Shown here one piece after another: positions 43,463 to 54,300 of a DNA stretch of 64,000 bases. The stretch covers positions 434,001 to 498,000 of the forward strand of contig MEFY01000002.1 of NCBI GenBank assembly GCA_001725325.1, in the 5' to 3' direction. The notes under the pieces were generated by a model that was not told where the DNA came from, searched no databases, and saw only the letters and a list, made by a program, of their open reading frames with translations. The DNA is from Leifsonia sp. SCN 70-46 (GTDB taxonomy: Bacteria > Actinomycetota > Actinomycetes > Actinomycetales > Microbacteriaceae). Every line of letters begins with the position of its first letter. Positions within the stretch are counted from its first letter, which is position 1. The position numbers and the translations under genes were made by a program.

Positions 43463-44156
43463 CGAACCGCACGGTCATCCCCTCGACGTCTGTGCCGTAG
43501 CTGAAGTCGTGGTTCTCGTGCGGCAGGATGCGCAGCTCGGCATCCTCGAAGGCCGCCGCGTACTGCTCGGCGACGCGCACGGGCACGAGCCGGTCGGAGT
43601 CGCCCTGCAGGATGAGCACGGGCCCGCGGTACTGCTGCGCCGTGCGCAGGATGGGCGCGTACACGCCGTACGGGGAGGCCGGCGCGAGCAGCACGAGCGA
43701 CGCGATGTCGTCGGGGTGCGAGCCCGCGAGGCTCGCGGCGACGAGTCCGCCGAGGGAGTAGCCGAGCACGCTGATGTCGCCGGCGAACGGCAGCGCCTGC
43801 GCGTAGGCGAGCACGGCGTCGGCGTCGTCGAGCTGGGTCACGGCCGCATCCCCGAACTCGCCGAGGTCGCCGTCGCTCTGCCCCTGGCCGGTGAAGTCGA
43901 CGCGCAGCGAGGCGACACCCGCGGCCGCGAGCTGCTCAGCCGTGCGGACGAGGTGCGGTTCGTCGCTCCAGCTCGCGTAGCCGTGCATCAGGATCATGAC
44001 GGGCACCCGCTCCCCCGGCGCGAGGTCGGGCACCTGGAGCGTGCCGCGCAGGGTCACGTCGTCGCGCTGCACCGTGACCGCCTCGCTGTGCGCCGCCGTC
44101 GCCGAGGGCGTGCACCCGGCGAGGAGCAGGAGGGCGACGAGGGCGAGGGCGCGCAC
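43446..44156 (-). CDS. alpha/beta hydrolase lipoprotein
   Basis: 236 residues from a GTG. The lipoprotein signal ends LLLLAGC (Cys about 15). The hydrolase core shows MILMHGYASWSD, nucleophile elbow VLGYSLGGLV, LQGDSDRLVPV for the acid and PHENHDF for the His. It should be an extracellular membrane-anchored esterase or peptidase-like enzyme (cinnamoyl-esterase-like family). It is divergent from the aminotransferase gene, 32 bp away. Confidence 0.87.
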   Translation of the reverse strand: MRALALVALLLLAGCTPSATAAHSEAVTVQRDDVTLRGTLQVPDLAPGERVPVMILMHGYASWSDEPHLVRTAEQLAAAGVASLRVDFTGQGQSDGDLGEFGDAAVTQLDDADAVLAYAQALPFAGDISVLGYSLGGLVAASLAGSHPDDIASLVLLAPASPYGVYAPILRTAQQYRGPVLILQGDSDRLVPVRVAEQYAAAFEDAELRILPHENHDFSYGTDVEGMTVRFVTRGG

Positions 44157-44188
44157 GCGAACAGGCTAGCGGCTGGGAGGATGGGGGC

Positions 44189-45364
44189 ATGAGCTCTCCC
44201 GTCGACTTCGACTCCATCGGGATGGACCACCTGCGCGACCTCGGCAGCGTCAAGTGGTCGATGTTCCCGGGCACGATCGGCGCGTTCGTCGCCGAGATGG
44301 ACTTCGGCACGGCCCCCGTCATCACCGAGGCGCTGCACACCGCGATCGACCGCAGCGCCTTCGGCTACCTGCCCGACGCGCTCTCCCACGCCATGTCGGA
44401 GGCCTTCGCCGCGTTCAGCGCGGAGACGTACGGATGGCACGTCGCCGCCTCCGACGTGCACCCCATCGCCGACGTGGTGCGGGGTCTCGAGTTCGCGATG
44501 GAGCACTTCTCGGCGCCGGGGTCGAAGGTCATCCTGCCGACGCCCGCGTACATGCCGTTCCTCGAGGTGCCCCGCGCGGCGGGCCGCGAGATCATCGAGG
44601 TGCCGATGCTCGAGGAGGACGGGCGGTACACGCTCGACCTCGACGGCATCGACGCCGCCTTCAAGGACGGCGGCGGGCTGCTCATCCTCTGCAACCCCTA
44701 CAACCCCGTCGGGCGCGTGTTCTCCGCCGACGAGCTGCGCGCCGTGAGCGAGGTGGTCGCGCGCAACGGCGGGCGGGTGTTCTCGGACGAGATCCACGCG
44801 CCCATGGTGTTCGCGCCGGCACGGCACATCCCCTACGCGTCGATCACGCCCGAGGCAGCCGCGCACACCGTCACGGCGACCTCCGCGTCGAAGGCGTGGA
44901 ACCTCCCCGGCCTCAAGTGCGCGCAGTTCATCGTGAGCAACGACGCCGACCGCGCCCTCTGGGAGGTCATCGGCCCGTTCGCCTCGCACGGCGCGAGCAA
45001 CCTCGGGGTGATCGCGAACACCGTGGCGTACACGTCCGGGCGCGCGTGGCTCGACGAGGTGGTCGGCTACATCGACGAGAACCGCAGGGTGCTGGGCGCC
45101 CTGCTCGCCGAGCACCTGCCGCAGGCGAGGTACCACGCGCCGGAGGGAACCTACATCGCGTGGATCGACATGCGCGGCCTCGGCCTCGGTGACAGCCCCG
45201 CCGACTTCTTCCGGGAGCGGGCGGGCGTGAGCCTCACCGACGGCATCGCGTGCGGCGAGCCCGGCCGCGGCTTCGTGCGCCTGATCTTCGCGACGCCGCG
45301 GCCCATCCTCGAGACCGCGATCGCGCAGATGGCGGCGGCGCTCGGGGAGCGCGGCGCGGGCTAG
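44189..45364 (+). CDS. PatB/MalY-type C-S lyase (PLP-dependent)
   Basis: 391 residues of aminotransferase class I/II, PatB subfamily. Signatures: AEMDFGTAP at the start, ILPTPAYMPF, LLILCNPYNPVGRVF, SDEIHAPMVF with the PLP-binding Asp200, and Lys235 in TATSASKAWNLPG as Schiff-base residue. The family cleaves cystathionine or other cysteine S-conjugates to pyruvate, ammonia and a thiol. Cytoplasmic. Ends 10 bp from the convergent pntB. Confidence 0.92.
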   Translation: MSSPVDFDSIGMDHLRDLGSVKWSMFPGTIGAFVAEMDFGTAPVITEALHTAIDRSAFGYLPDALSHAMSEAFAAFSAETYGWHVAASDVHPIADVVRGLEFAMEHFSAPGSKVILPTPAYMPFLEVPRAAGREIIEVPMLEEDGRYTLDLDGIDAAFKDGGGLLILCNPYNPVGRVFSADELRAVSEVVARNGGRVFSDEIHAPMVFAPARHIPYASITPEAAAHTVTATSASKAWNLPGLKCAQFIVSNDADRALWEVIGPFASHGASNLGVIANTVAYTSGRAWLDEVVGYIDENRRVLGALLAEHLPQARYHAPEGTYIAWIDMRGLGLGDSPADFFRERAGVSLTDGIACGEPGRGFVRLIFATPRPILETAIAQMAAALGERGAG

Positions 45365-45374
45365 CTCGCCGCGG

Positions 45375-46784
45375 TCACAGGAACCTGAGGATGTCGTCGA
45401 CCGCCTGGCGGGCGTCCCCGAACAGCATCCTCGCGTTGTCGCGGAAGAACAGCGGGTTCTGCACGCCCGCATAGCCCGACGCCATGGAGCGCTTGAAGAC
45501 GACGACGTTGCGGGCCTCCCAGACCCGTAGCACGGGCATCCCCGCGATGGGGCTCGCCGGGTCCTCCGCCGCCGCGGGGTTGACGGTGTCGTTGGCGCCG
45601 ATCACGAGCACGACGTCGGTGTCGGCGAGCTCGTCGTTGATCTCGTCCATCTCGAGCACGATGTCGTAGGGCACGCGCGCCTCGGCGAGCAGCACGTTCA
45701 TGTGGCCGGGCAGGCGGCCCGCGACGGGATGGATGCCGAACCGCACGGTCACGCCCTGCGCGCGCAGGCGCTGCACGAGGTCGGCCACCGGGTACTGCGC
45801 CTGCGCGACGGCCATGCCGTAGCCCGGGGTGATGACGACCGAGGATGCCCCGGAGAGCAGCTCGGCGGTCTGCTCCGCCGTGATCTCGGTGTGCTCGCCC
45901 TGCTCCTCCTCGCCCGACGCGCGCGGGGCCTCGATGCCGAAGCCGCCCGCGATCACGGAGAGGAACGAGCGGTTCATCGCCTTGCACATGATGTACGAGA
46001 GGTAGGCGCCCGACGACCCCACGAGGGCGCCCGTCACGATCAGCAGGTCGTTGTTGAGGAGGAAGCCCGCGGCCGCCGCCGCCCAGCCGGAGTAGCTGTT
46101 GAGCATCGAGACGACGACGGGCATGTCGCCGCCGCCGATCGAGGCCACGAGGTGCAGGCCGAGCGCGAGCGCGAGGATCGTCACGGCGATGAGCAGCCCG
46201 AGCGTCGGCGTGACCACGTACCAGACCGTGAGCGCGACGAACGCGACGAGCGCGAGCACGTTGAGCACGTTCTTGCCCGGCAGCGCGAGCGGCTTCGACG
46301 AGATGCGGGCCGAGAGCTTGAGGAACGCCACGATGGAGCCCGTGAATGTCACGGCGCCGATGAAGACCCCGATGAACACCTCGGCGCTGTGCACACCCTC
46401 GAGCGCACCCGGCAGCTCCGGGTGCGTGAGGTGGCCGTTCCAGCCGACGAGCACGGCGGCGAGGCCGACGAAGCTGTGGAGCAGGGCGATGAGCTCGGGC
46501 ATCCCGGTCATCTGCACCACGCGTGCGCGCCAGAGGCCGATCGACGCGCCCACGATCACCGCGACGACCATGAGGCCGAGGCCGAGCGCCCAGCCGGGCT
46601 GCCCCCACGCGTCGCGCACGGCGAGCGAGATCGTCGCCGCGAGCGCGACGGCCATGCCCGTGACGCCGAAGACGATGCCGCGCCGGGAGGTCTCCTGCTT
46701 GCTGAGCCCGGCGAGCGTGAGGATGAACAGCACGGCCGCGACGAGGTACGCCGAACCCGCGGCCGAGGTGAGGAGGTCGCTCAA
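45375..46784 (-). CDS. pntB: NAD(P) transhydrogenase subunit beta
   Basis: 469 residues from a TTG that overlaps the pntA stop (TTGA). About nine membrane helices are followed by the NADP-binding domain [43 protein letters not shown] and [14 protein letters not shown], all diagnostic of PntB. With PntA it forms the proton-translocating enzyme that exchanges hydride between NADH and NADP+. Confidence 0.95.
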   Translation of the reverse strand: MSDLLTSAAGSAYLVAAVLFILTLAGLSKQETSRRGIVFGVTGMAVALAATISLAVRDAWGQPGWALGLGLMVVAVIVGASIGLWRARVVQMTGMPELIALLHSFVGLAAVLVGWNGHLTHPELPGALEGVHSAEVFIGVFIGAVTFTGSIVAFLKLSARISSKPLALPGKNVLNVLALVAFVALTVWYVVTPTLGLLIAVTILALALGLHLVASIGGGDMPVVVSMLNSYSGWAAAAAGFLLNNDLLIVTGALVGSSGAYLSYIMCKAMNRSFLSVIAGGFGIEAPRASGEEEQGEHTEITAEQTAELLSGASSVVITPGYGMAVAQAQYPVADLVQRLRAQGVTVRFGIHPVAGRLPGHMNVLLAEARVPYDIVLEMDEINDELADTDVVLVIGANDTVNPAAAEDPASPIAGMPVLRVWEARNVVVFKRSMASGYAGVQNPLFFRDNARMLFGDARQAVDDILRFL

Positions 46785-48316
46785 CGCTGGACCCCCTTGG
46801 AGAACATCGCGAGCATGCGGCGCGTGACCGCGAAGCCGCCGAAGATGTTGATGGAGGCGACGAGCACCGCGACCGCGGCGAGCACCTGCACAACGGGGTC
46901 GGGTGTCGTGATCTGCAGGATGGCGCCGACCACGATGATCCCCGAGATGGCGTTGGTGACGCTCATGAGCGGCGTGTGCAGGGCGTGGGCCACCTTGCCG
47001 ATCACGTAGAACCCGATGACCGTCGAGAGCACGAGCACCGTGAAGTGCCGGGGCAGCGGATCGGGGGCGACGGCGTTGACGACGAAGAGCGCGAGCAGAC
47101 CGACGGCCACGAGGATCGCGGTGCGCACGGGCGACGCCTTCGCCGCGGGCTTCACCTCCGCCGCCACGACGGGCGCGGGCGGCGCCGCGGACACCTGCAC
47201 GGGCGGCGGCGGCCAGGTGGTCTGACCGTCGCGCACGACGGTCACCGAGCGCTGCACGACATCGTCGAAGTCGATCACGAGGCGGCCGTCTCTGCCCGGG
47301 GTGAGCAGGGCGAGCAGGTTGACGAGGTTGGTTCCGTAGAGCTGCGACGCCTGCGCGGGCAGGCGGCTCGGCAGGTCGGTGTAGCCGAGGATGACGACGC
47401 CGTTGGCGGTCACGACGCGCTCCCCCGCGACCGACCCCTGCACGTTGCCTCCCTGCGCCGCGGCCATGTCGACGACGACGCTGCCGGGGCGCATGCTCGC
47501 GACGTCCGCGGCGGTGAGGAGCACGGGCGCCGGTCGGCCGGGGATGAGCGCCGTCGTGATGACGATGTCGACATCGCGCGCCTGCTCGGAGTAGATCTCG
47601 GCGGCGCGCCGGTCGTAGGCCTCGCTCGTCGCCTTCGCGTAGCCGTCCGTCGACTGCATCTGCTCGGCGACCTCGACCGGCAGGTACTGCCCGCCGATCG
47701 ACTTGACCTGGTCGGCGACCTCGGGCCGAGGATCCGTGGCACGCACGATCGCGCCGAGGCTCGAGGCCGCGCCGATCGCCGCGAGCCCCGCGACGCCGGC
47801 GCCCGCGACGAGCACCTTCGCGGGCGGCACCTTGCCGGCCGCGGTGACCTGCCCGGTGAAGAACCGGCCGAACTCGTGCGCCGCCTCGACCACGGCGCGG
47901 TAGCCGGCGATGTTCGCCATCGAGCTCAGCACGTCCATCGACTGCGCGCGCGAGATGCGCGGCACGGCGTCGAGGGCGATCGCCGTGATCCCGCGGCCGG
48001 ACAGCGCCTCGAGGAGGTCGGGGCGCAGCGCGGGCTGCAGGCTCGCGATGAGGGTGGCGCCGTCGGCGAGCAGGCCGATCTCGTCCAGGCTCGGGGGTGC
48101 GACCTTGAGCACGATGCCGGCCGACCACGCGGCATCCCTGTCGACGACACGCGCGCCCGCCTCGACGTACTCCGGGTCGGGGAAGGATGCCGCGGCGCCC
48201 GCCCCCGCCTCGACGAGCACCTCGTAGCCGAGGGCCACGACCTTCCGCACCGTCTGCGGGCTGGACGCGACACGCGCCTCTCCCGGACCCTCGCGGACCA
48301 CGCCGATCGTGCTCAT
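46781..48316 (-). CDS. pntA: NAD(P) transhydrogenase subunit alpha
   Basis: 511 residues; the NAD-binding domain I and the membrane helices of domain II are in one chain. Motifs: [43 protein letters not shown], the Rossmann [15 protein letters not shown], and [16 protein letters not shown]. The C-terminal half has four helices ([33 protein letters not shown] and others). Some actinobacteria split this subunit; here it is not split. ATG at 48316. Confidence 0.95.
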   Translation of the reverse strand: MSTIGVVREGPGEARVASSPQTVRKVVALGYEVLVEAGAGAAASFPDPEYVEAGARVVDRDAAWSAGIVLKVAPPSLDEIGLLADGATLIASLQPALRPDLLEALSGRGITAIALDAVPRISRAQSMDVLSSMANIAGYRAVVEAAHEFGRFFTGQVTAAGKVPPAKVLVAGAGVAGLAAIGAASSLGAIVRATDPRPEVADQVKSIGGQYLPVEVAEQMQSTDGYAKATSEAYDRRAAEIYSEQARDVDIVITTALIPGRPAPVLLTAADVASMRPGSVVVDMAAAQGGNVQGSVAGERVVTANGVVILGYTDLPSRLPAQASQLYGTNLVNLLALLTPGRDGRLVIDFDDVVQRSVTVVRDGQTTWPPPPVQVSAAPPAPVVAAEVKPAAKASPVRTAILVAVGLLALFVVNAVAPDPLPRHFTVLVLSTVIGFYVIGKVAHALHTPLMSVTNAISGIIVVGAILQITTPDPVVQVLAAVAVLVASINIFGGFAVTRRMLAMFSKGVQR

Positions 48317-48438
48317 GCCACTCCTTCGTCGCACGGCCGCGTCGATGACGGCCGACATCAATGATTGTGGAGGCTGGGCGGGGGTTTGCCGTGGTGGGCG
48401 CGTTAAAGAATCCCGGGGTTTTCGATCCGGCGCGACTT

Positions 48439-49017
48439 CTAGGCCCGCTGCACGACCTTGCGCATCACCGTCTTGTTCTTGCCGATGCGCCGCTCGAAGG
48501 TGAACCCCGCCTCTTCGAACATGCCCCGCGTGACGTTGTGGAGGAAGGATGACGACACCCTCGTGCCCGGCTCGACGACGTTCGGGAACGACACGACCTC
48601 GCCGCCGCCCGCCTGCGCGATGAGCTCGAGGGCGCCCTGCAGGGCCTCGAGCGCGACGCCCTGCCGCCGATGGTCGCGGTCGACGAAGAAGCACGTGATG
48701 CGCCAGGGCGCGGGGTTCGCCTCGCCCGCGTCGTACTCCTTGCGGTGGTAGATGCCCGGCAGCTCGAGGGGGCTGCCGTACTCGCACCACGCGATCGCCT
48801 GGTCGCCGTCGAACACGAGCGCCGCGTGCGCGACGCCCTCGTCGACGAGCCGGCGCTTGAAGGTGGGACCGTCGTAGTCCTTCTTCACCGTGCTGTCGGT
48901 ATCGCCGTGGAAGTAGCTGCAGTAGCACCCGCCCCACACCCCGTTGTGCTTCTCGGCGAGCGCGAGCCACGCGGGGAACGTCTCCGGCGTGAGGGGCTTG
49001 ATCACATGCTCGGCCAT
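48439..49017 (-). CDS. GNAT-family N-acetyltransferase-like protein
   Basis: 192 residues from the ATG at 49017. The acetyl-CoA site is [29 protein letters not shown] (motif A with R-R-Q-G-V-A). An unusual N-terminal part has [11 protein letters not shown] with two close cysteines. The substrate is unknown. Its gene ends 122 bp upstream of pntA in the same direction. Confidence 0.82.
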   Translation of the reverse strand: MAEHVIKPLTPETFPAWLALAEKHNGVWGGCYCSYFHGDTDSTVKKDYDGPTFKRRLVDEGVAHAALVFDGDQAIAWCEYGSPLELPGIYHRKEYDAGEANPAPWRITCFFVDRDHRRQGVALEALQGALELIAQAGGGEVVSFPNVVEPGTRVSSSFLHNVTRGMFEEAGFTFERRIGKNKTVMRKVVQRA

Positions 49018-49128
49018 GGCGTCCATCATCCTCGCGGGTGATGACACCGCGGAAGCCCGAGTCAAGTCCCCCCTCATCACCCCGGCCGCGCCGTAACGTC
49101 AGAGGATCGACAGGACCGGAGGTCCACC

Positions 49129-49356
49129 ATGGACTACTCGCTCAAGAGCAAGCCGCGCACGAACGACTACGACATCGTCGGCGACGGGGGCGAGGCCGTG
49201 GGTCAGATCATCCGGTCGGATGCGGGATACACCGTCTACCTGCTCGGGGACGTCGAGGCGCTCCTCCAGCCCTACGGCACTCCGGAGGACGCGCTCGAGG
49301 CGTTCGAGGACTGGTCGGCGACCACCGGCGCCATCCCCTCGCTCCCCGTCGAGTAG
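49129..49356 (+). CDS. small conserved-looking hypothetical protein
   Basis: 75 residues starting [21 protein letters not shown] with GGAGG upstream. The sequence [19 protein letters not shown] followed by an acidic helix suggests a small two-layer fold. No family was recognised. The third-base GC bias and ribosome-binding site support it as a real gene. Confidence 0.65.
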   Translation: MDYSLKSKPRTNDYDIVGDGGEAVGQIIRSDAGYTVYLLGDVEALLQPYGTPEDALEAFEDWSATTGAIPSLPVE

Positions 49357-49365
49357 CGGCCCGGG

Positions 49366-50325
49366 TCAGAGCGCGCGCAGCTTCTCCAGGAGGGGCTGCG
49401 CCGCCTGGGCGAGAAACTCGTCCTGGTGCTTGTCGCCGACCTGCACGAGCGCCACATCCGTGAATCCCGCATCGAGGTACGGCCGCACGCTCTCGGCGAG
49501 CTCGTCGAGGTCGGGGCCGCACGCGATCATGTCCGCGACATCCTCGGGCCGCACGTACCGGCTGGCCGCCTCGAAACCGGCGGGGGTCGGTAGGTCGGCG
49601 TTGACGCCCCAGCCGCCCGCGGACCAGCGGAACTGCTCGTGCGCGTAGGCGATCGCGGCGTCCTTGTCCGGACCCCACGAGATGGGGACCTGCCCGATCT
49701 TGCGTGATCCACCCCCGTGCGCCGAGTCCCAGCCGTCGATGAGCTCCTTCTCCGGGGAGACGGCGATGAGGTGGTCGGCGAGCGGTGCGAAGCGCGCGAT
49801 GCCGTCATCGCCCGAGACGGCGACGCCGATCGGCACGGGCGCGGCATCCCAGATGCGCGCGGAGTCGACGCGGAAGTACTCGCCCTCCCACGTGACGAGG
49901 TCGCCCGTGTGCAGCTCCCGGATGACGGTGATCGCCTCCTCGAGCATGGTCTGCCGCACCTCGACCGACGGCCAGCCCTCGCCGACGACGTGCTCGTTGA
50001 GGTTCTCGCCGGAGCCCAGCCCCAGGATGAACCGCCCCTCGCTCAGCAGCTGCACCGTCGCCGCCTGCTGGGCGACCACCGCGGGGTGGTACCGCATAGT
50101 CGGGCACGTCACATAGGTGGCGAGCTCGACGCGCGATGTGGCGTGCGCGACAGCGCCGAGGAGCGCCCACGCGTTGGGGGCGTGCCCCTGTTCGACGAGC
50201 CACGGCGAGAAGTGGTCGCTCGACACCTCGAAGTCGAAACCGGCCTCCTCCGCGGCCACCGCGTAGCGGACCAGGGCCGCGGGTCCGCTCTGCTCCGTCA
50301 TGAGGGTGTATCCGAAGTTCGTCAT
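49366..50325 (-). CDS. F420-dependent LLM-class oxidoreductase
   Basis: 319 residues. The bacterial-luciferase-like TIM barrel is visible: MTNFGYTLMTEQSGP, FEVSSDHFSPWLVEQGHAPNAW, CPTMRYHPAVVAQQAATV and FILGLGSGENLNEHVVG. These are signatures of actinobacterial F420-dependent glucose-6-phosphate dehydrogenase-like (TIGR03557-type) proteins. It uses reduced F420 or FMN. Substrate unknown. Confidence 0.9.
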   Translation of the reverse strand: MTNFGYTLMTEQSGPAALVRYAVAAEEAGFDFEVSSDHFSPWLVEQGHAPNAWALLGAVAHATSRVELATYVTCPTMRYHPAVVAQQAATVQLLSEGRFILGLGSGENLNEHVVGEGWPSVEVRQTMLEEAITVIRELHTGDLVTWEGEYFRVDSARIWDAAPVPIGVAVSGDDGIARFAPLADHLIAVSPEKELIDGWDSAHGGGSRKIGQVPISWGPDKDAAIAYAHEQFRWSAGGWGVNADLPTPAGFEAASRYVRPEDVADMIACGPDLDELAESVRPYLDAGFTDVALVQVGDKHQDEFLAQAAQPLLEKLRAL

Positions 50326-50380
50326 GCCTCCACCGTCACACGGGCGCGATCGGGCCGGTAAGGGGGTTGCGCGCTGCGGG

Positions 50381-50716
50381 TCATCCGTAGAAGTCGGCGA
50401 TGAGCGCGCCGATGCACAGGGCGGGCGACAGGAGGAGCAGGACGAGCCCCAGCCGCACGGTCCACGCGATGCGCCGGGCCTCGCGCGCGTCGTCGCGCCA
50501 CCCCGGCGCGGCGGCGAGCGCGAGCACCGCGAGCGTCACGAACGAGAGCACCGCCCCGCCCCAGAACACGCGCTCGGCGTGATCCTCCATCACCCCCGCG
50601 AACCACCCGGACACGATCACCGCACCGCACACGATCGCGTACACGACGACGTAGCCGACGAAGAGGATGACCGCCGTGCGCTCGAGGTGGGTGCGGCGTA
50701 CGGCGGCGTCTGTCAT
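50381..50716 (-). CDS. small membrane protein
   Basis: 111 residues from the ATG at 50716. Three to four hydrophobic helices are visible: TAVILFVGYVVVYAIVCGAV, GGAVLSFVTLAVLALAA and LGLVLLLLSPALCIGALIA. No family or motif was recognised. The gap of 55 bp to the LLM gene shows no other gene. Confidence 0.65.
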   Translation of the reverse strand: MTDAAVRRTHLERTAVILFVGYVVVYAIVCGAVIVSGWFAGVMEDHAERVFWGGAVLSFVTLAVLALAAAPGWRDDAREARRIAWTVRLGLVLLLLSPALCIGALIADFYG

Positions 50717-50862
50717 CGCTCCAGCGTGCGCCCGCCCCGGATGCGGGTCCACCCCTTGCGCAGGCCGAGCGCCTCCGCAACCCCTTTTGCCCGGCCGGGC
50801 CGGGATCGATGATGGTGCCAGCGGATATGCCCGATGTCAGCGACGACAACGAGGAGACAGAC

Positions 50863-51084
50863 ATGTCCATGACGAAACAGGGCCCCACGATCGACTGGAC
50901 GCCCGTGAGCGGCGTGCAGCCCGTGGTCTACGTGGGGCGCGACCACGACCGGCCGCTCGGCATCATCGAGATGCGGCCGGCGACCGGGTTCAGGGTCACG
51001 GCGTGCACAGGAGCGGTGATCGGGGATTTCGCCAGCCTCGACGAGGGCGAGCTCGCGTTCGACAGCTGGCTCTCCCACGCCTGA
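50863..51084 (+). CDS. small hypothetical protein
   Basis: 73 residues starting MSMTKQGPTIDWTPVSGVQP. GAGGAGA lies 6 bases before the ATG, which decides the start over upstream in-frame ATGs. A short beta-rich protein ending ASLDEGELAFDSWLSHA. No family recognised. Confidence 0.7.
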   Translation: MSMTKQGPTIDWTPVSGVQPVVYVGRDHDRPLGIIEMRPATGFRVTACTGAVIGDFASLDEGELAFDSWLSHA

Positions 51085-51108
51085 TCTGCCCCTCACTACG
51101 ATCGTGCT

Positions 51109-51267
51109 ATGACCGAGACGCCCGAGAAGCGGGACCAGTCGGACGACCAGGAGAGTGCCGACGCGGCCCACGACGAAGAGCTGCAGCAGAACCTGCGCGA
51201 TGCCATCGACGCCAAGAACGAGGCCGACATCGCGAGCGACCTGCAGAAGATCCTCGACGAGTTCTGA
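51109..51267 (+). CDS. 52-residue acidic protein
   Basis: A short gene starting ATG at 51109 and ending TGA at 51267. The protein MTETPEKRDQSDDQESADAA... ends LQKILDEF, is highly acidic and has one amphipathic helix. GC-rich third positions support coding, but the ribosome-binding site is weak. It has no Pup-type GG-Q/E end, so it is not Pup. Function unknown. Confidence 0.5.
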   Translation: MTETPEKRDQSDDQESADAAHDEELQQNLRDAIDAKNEADIASDLQKILDEF

Positions 51268-51317
51268 CCGCCTCGCCCTCGGTCAGAACACGCACGACTC
51301 CGCTCGGGACCTGCGAG

Positions 51318-54300
51318 TCACGCAGTCGACGGTCGACGTCGGCCTGCGGGCGCCGTCGACTGCGGACTCGGTACGACCGCGGGCTCAGTTGGCGTAGGCG
51401 CGGGCTCAGGGTCGGGCGCGTGAGTCGGCTCCGGGCTCGGAGTCGGCTCGGGGCTCGCGGACGGCTCGGTCGCGGCGTCGGCGACCGCCCCGTCCGAGCT
51501 CTCAGCTGCCGCCGGCTCCCCACCGGCTTCCGGGGAGCAGGGCTCGGCTACGGCCTCAGAGTCGGACGGGGATGAGCCGTCGCCCGCGGCGGGCTGTTCC
51601 GCGTCGGACTGCTCCGCGCCCGTCTGCTCCGCGTCCGACTGCTCTGCGTCCGTCTGCTCCGTGTCAGTCGGAGCGGCAGCCGTGTCCCCCGCGATGGCGT
51701 CGCCCGGGTCTGCGACCATCTCGTCCGCGGGGGAGCACAGCGTCATCGTCCGCATCGCCGCCGCGACGGGCGGCGTCGCGATGACCTCCATGGCGTTGAG
51801 GTGCGCGTAGGAGCCCTGGACCAGGGTGACGTCGATCCAGACCTGTCCGTAGGCGTCGGGGTGGACGCCCGTGACGGCCGCCACCTCGTCGTCATTGCCG
51901 TTGTAGGTCCCGTTGCTGCCGATACCGGCACCGCTGGTCTGCAGGTTCACAGCGCGACGGTCGGTGCCGTAGACGGCGTACTCGGTGATGCGGGTCTCGC
52001 TCGACTCCCGCGAGCCGAAGAATCGGAACTCGTACTCGAGGCTCGGATCGAGGCCCGTCAGCATGAACCCGCCCGGCACGTCGTCATCCCCTCCGCCCCA
52101 CTTGTTGTCGGCGCTCGAGAAGAAGTAGTCCTCGGTTGCCGTCGCGGCGCCGAGATCGCCCAGGAGCGTGGTGCTCGGCGCGAGCAGTCCGCCGTGGCGC
52201 TTCCCGTTGGTCAGGAACCCTCCGGTGATGGTCATGCCGATGTGGGTGGATCGCCCTGTCGTCGTGACCAGGCCTCCGACGTGCTCGCCGACGTTCACGA
52301 GACCCCCGCCCGTGGTCGGGTACCAGTTGTTCCACCGGTTGCCCGCGGCATCCGTGCCGCTCACATCTCCGTCGAGGCTGTTGCTCGGCCCGAAGTCGAA
52401 GAGCAGCTTCTCGCCGACCTGGAGGCCGTTCGACGTGTCGGCGGACTTGTTCGGTGGCACGACGGCTTCGAGGGCCGGGCGAACGATCTGCAGCCAGCGG
52501 GCGTAGCCGTCCCGGCTGAGGTGCAGGTCGTCCACGTACAGGTCGTGGAACAGGGTCGGATCGTTCGCGCGGATGCCCTCGAACGTCGTCGCGATGTCGA
52601 TGTAGTGCAGCTTCGGATCCGTCATCGTCTCCGCCTGGATGAGGGCGTTGGTCTGTTGGCGGATCGAGTCCCACGACGCGGTGCCCGGCGTCGGAGTGAT
52701 CGAGATCCAGAAGATCTCGGTCGCGGGACTGCTGGACTTGACGTTCGCGACGAAGGTCCGGAAGTCGGCGAGCACCGTCTGCGGCGTCTTGCCCGCGCGG
52801 ATGTCGTTCGTGCCGGCCCACATCACGATCGCGGACGGGTGGTACGGCTGCACAACCCACGGCGCGTAGTCGTTCACGCCGGAGAGGTGTGCTCCACCCC
52901 AGCCCCGCTGAATGATGTTGTAGTCCGAGAAGTCGCGGGTCAGCGACTCCCAGCGGCGCACGCTCGAGCTGCCGACGAAGAGCACAGAGTTGCCCGGCAG
53001 CGCGTCTGCGGCGTCCTGCGCGACCCAGCGCGACACCTCGGCGGGGGTCTGCACGGGCGGAGTCAGGGCCTGGTCACCGGTGATCTCGAGGATTCCGAGG
53101 TAGCCGAACGTTCCGGGCGCTGTCGCCTTCACCTGGATGACGAGGGTTCCGTCAGCCTGCGGCTGGACGTCCTGCAGGTCGACGATCTTGTTGTTGTTCC
53201 CGTTGTAGCCGCCAGCCCCGATTCCGGTGCCCGTGGTCTGCAAGACCACCGACTTGGTGCCGTTCACCCCGAGCGCCGAGTACGTCGTGTTCCGCGCATC
53301 CGTCGCCTGACGCGTTCCGAAGAAGCGCAGGTCGTACTGCTGGTACGGGTTGAGGCCGCTGAGGGTCATCGACGCGGTGCCGGAGCTCTGGACGAAGAAG
53401 TAGTCCTGGGTCGCGGTCGCGACGGCGAAGTCACCGAGATTGGCGGAGCTCGGCGCGAGCAGTCCCCCGGTGGCGATGCCGTTCGTGAGCCAGTTCGTGC
53501 CCGTCATGGTGACCTTGGTGGTGGTGACGACGTTGGTCGTCGTCCGCAGGCCGGACACGGACAGGTTCTGGGTGACCACGTTCGGCGAGGAGACGTTGTT
53601 CCAGTACTTGCCGTTGGCATCGGGGCTCACCGTCGCGTTGCCGTTCGTGGTGTCGTTGGGACCGAAGTCGATCCGCACGGACTGGCCGGAGCCGAGACGG
53701 GTCTCGGAGTAGGTCGCCTTGAGGTCTCCGTTGAACTGCTGGAAGCCGTAGGTGCGACCGTCCTTCGCGAGGGTCTGGCTGAGCGTCGCCGACGACGACG
53801 GGACGTCGGTGAGGGACGACCGCGACAGGATGCCGATTAGCACGTCGTACCAGACGCCGGGCTGGTTCAGGCCCGCGACCGCGTAGTCGGCGGAGAACTG
53901 GCCGGGCGTCGAGGACGAGTTCGACACGTCCACGACCGTCGACCCGGTCCTGATGCGCAGGTACACGTCGGAGTTCGCCGTGTTCGTGATCGAGCCGGTG
54001 ACGCGCAGCGTGGGAGTTCCCGAGACGTCGATCAGCTGCGCCGAGGACACGGCCACCGCGACCGACACATCGTCGTAGTTGACCTTGAGCTGGCTGTTGT
54101 ACTGCTTGAACGAGTACGCGCGGTCGGAGATGGTGATCGTCTGAGACATGTTCGCGATCGCCGGCGTGAGGTTGGTGAGCGCGCCCGTGGACGTCGCGCC
54201 GACCAGGAGGTCGTACCACGTGCCGGGCTTGGTGAGCCCCGCGAGGTCGTAGGCGAACCGGAACTGCCCGGCCGTCGTCGCCGTGTTCGGGACGTCCACT

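Noticed and set aside
51109-51267. Pup (prokaryotic ubiquitin-like protein)
   Set aside because: Acidic and about the right size, but it lacks the Gly-Gly-Gln/Glu C-terminus and no proteasome genes are near.
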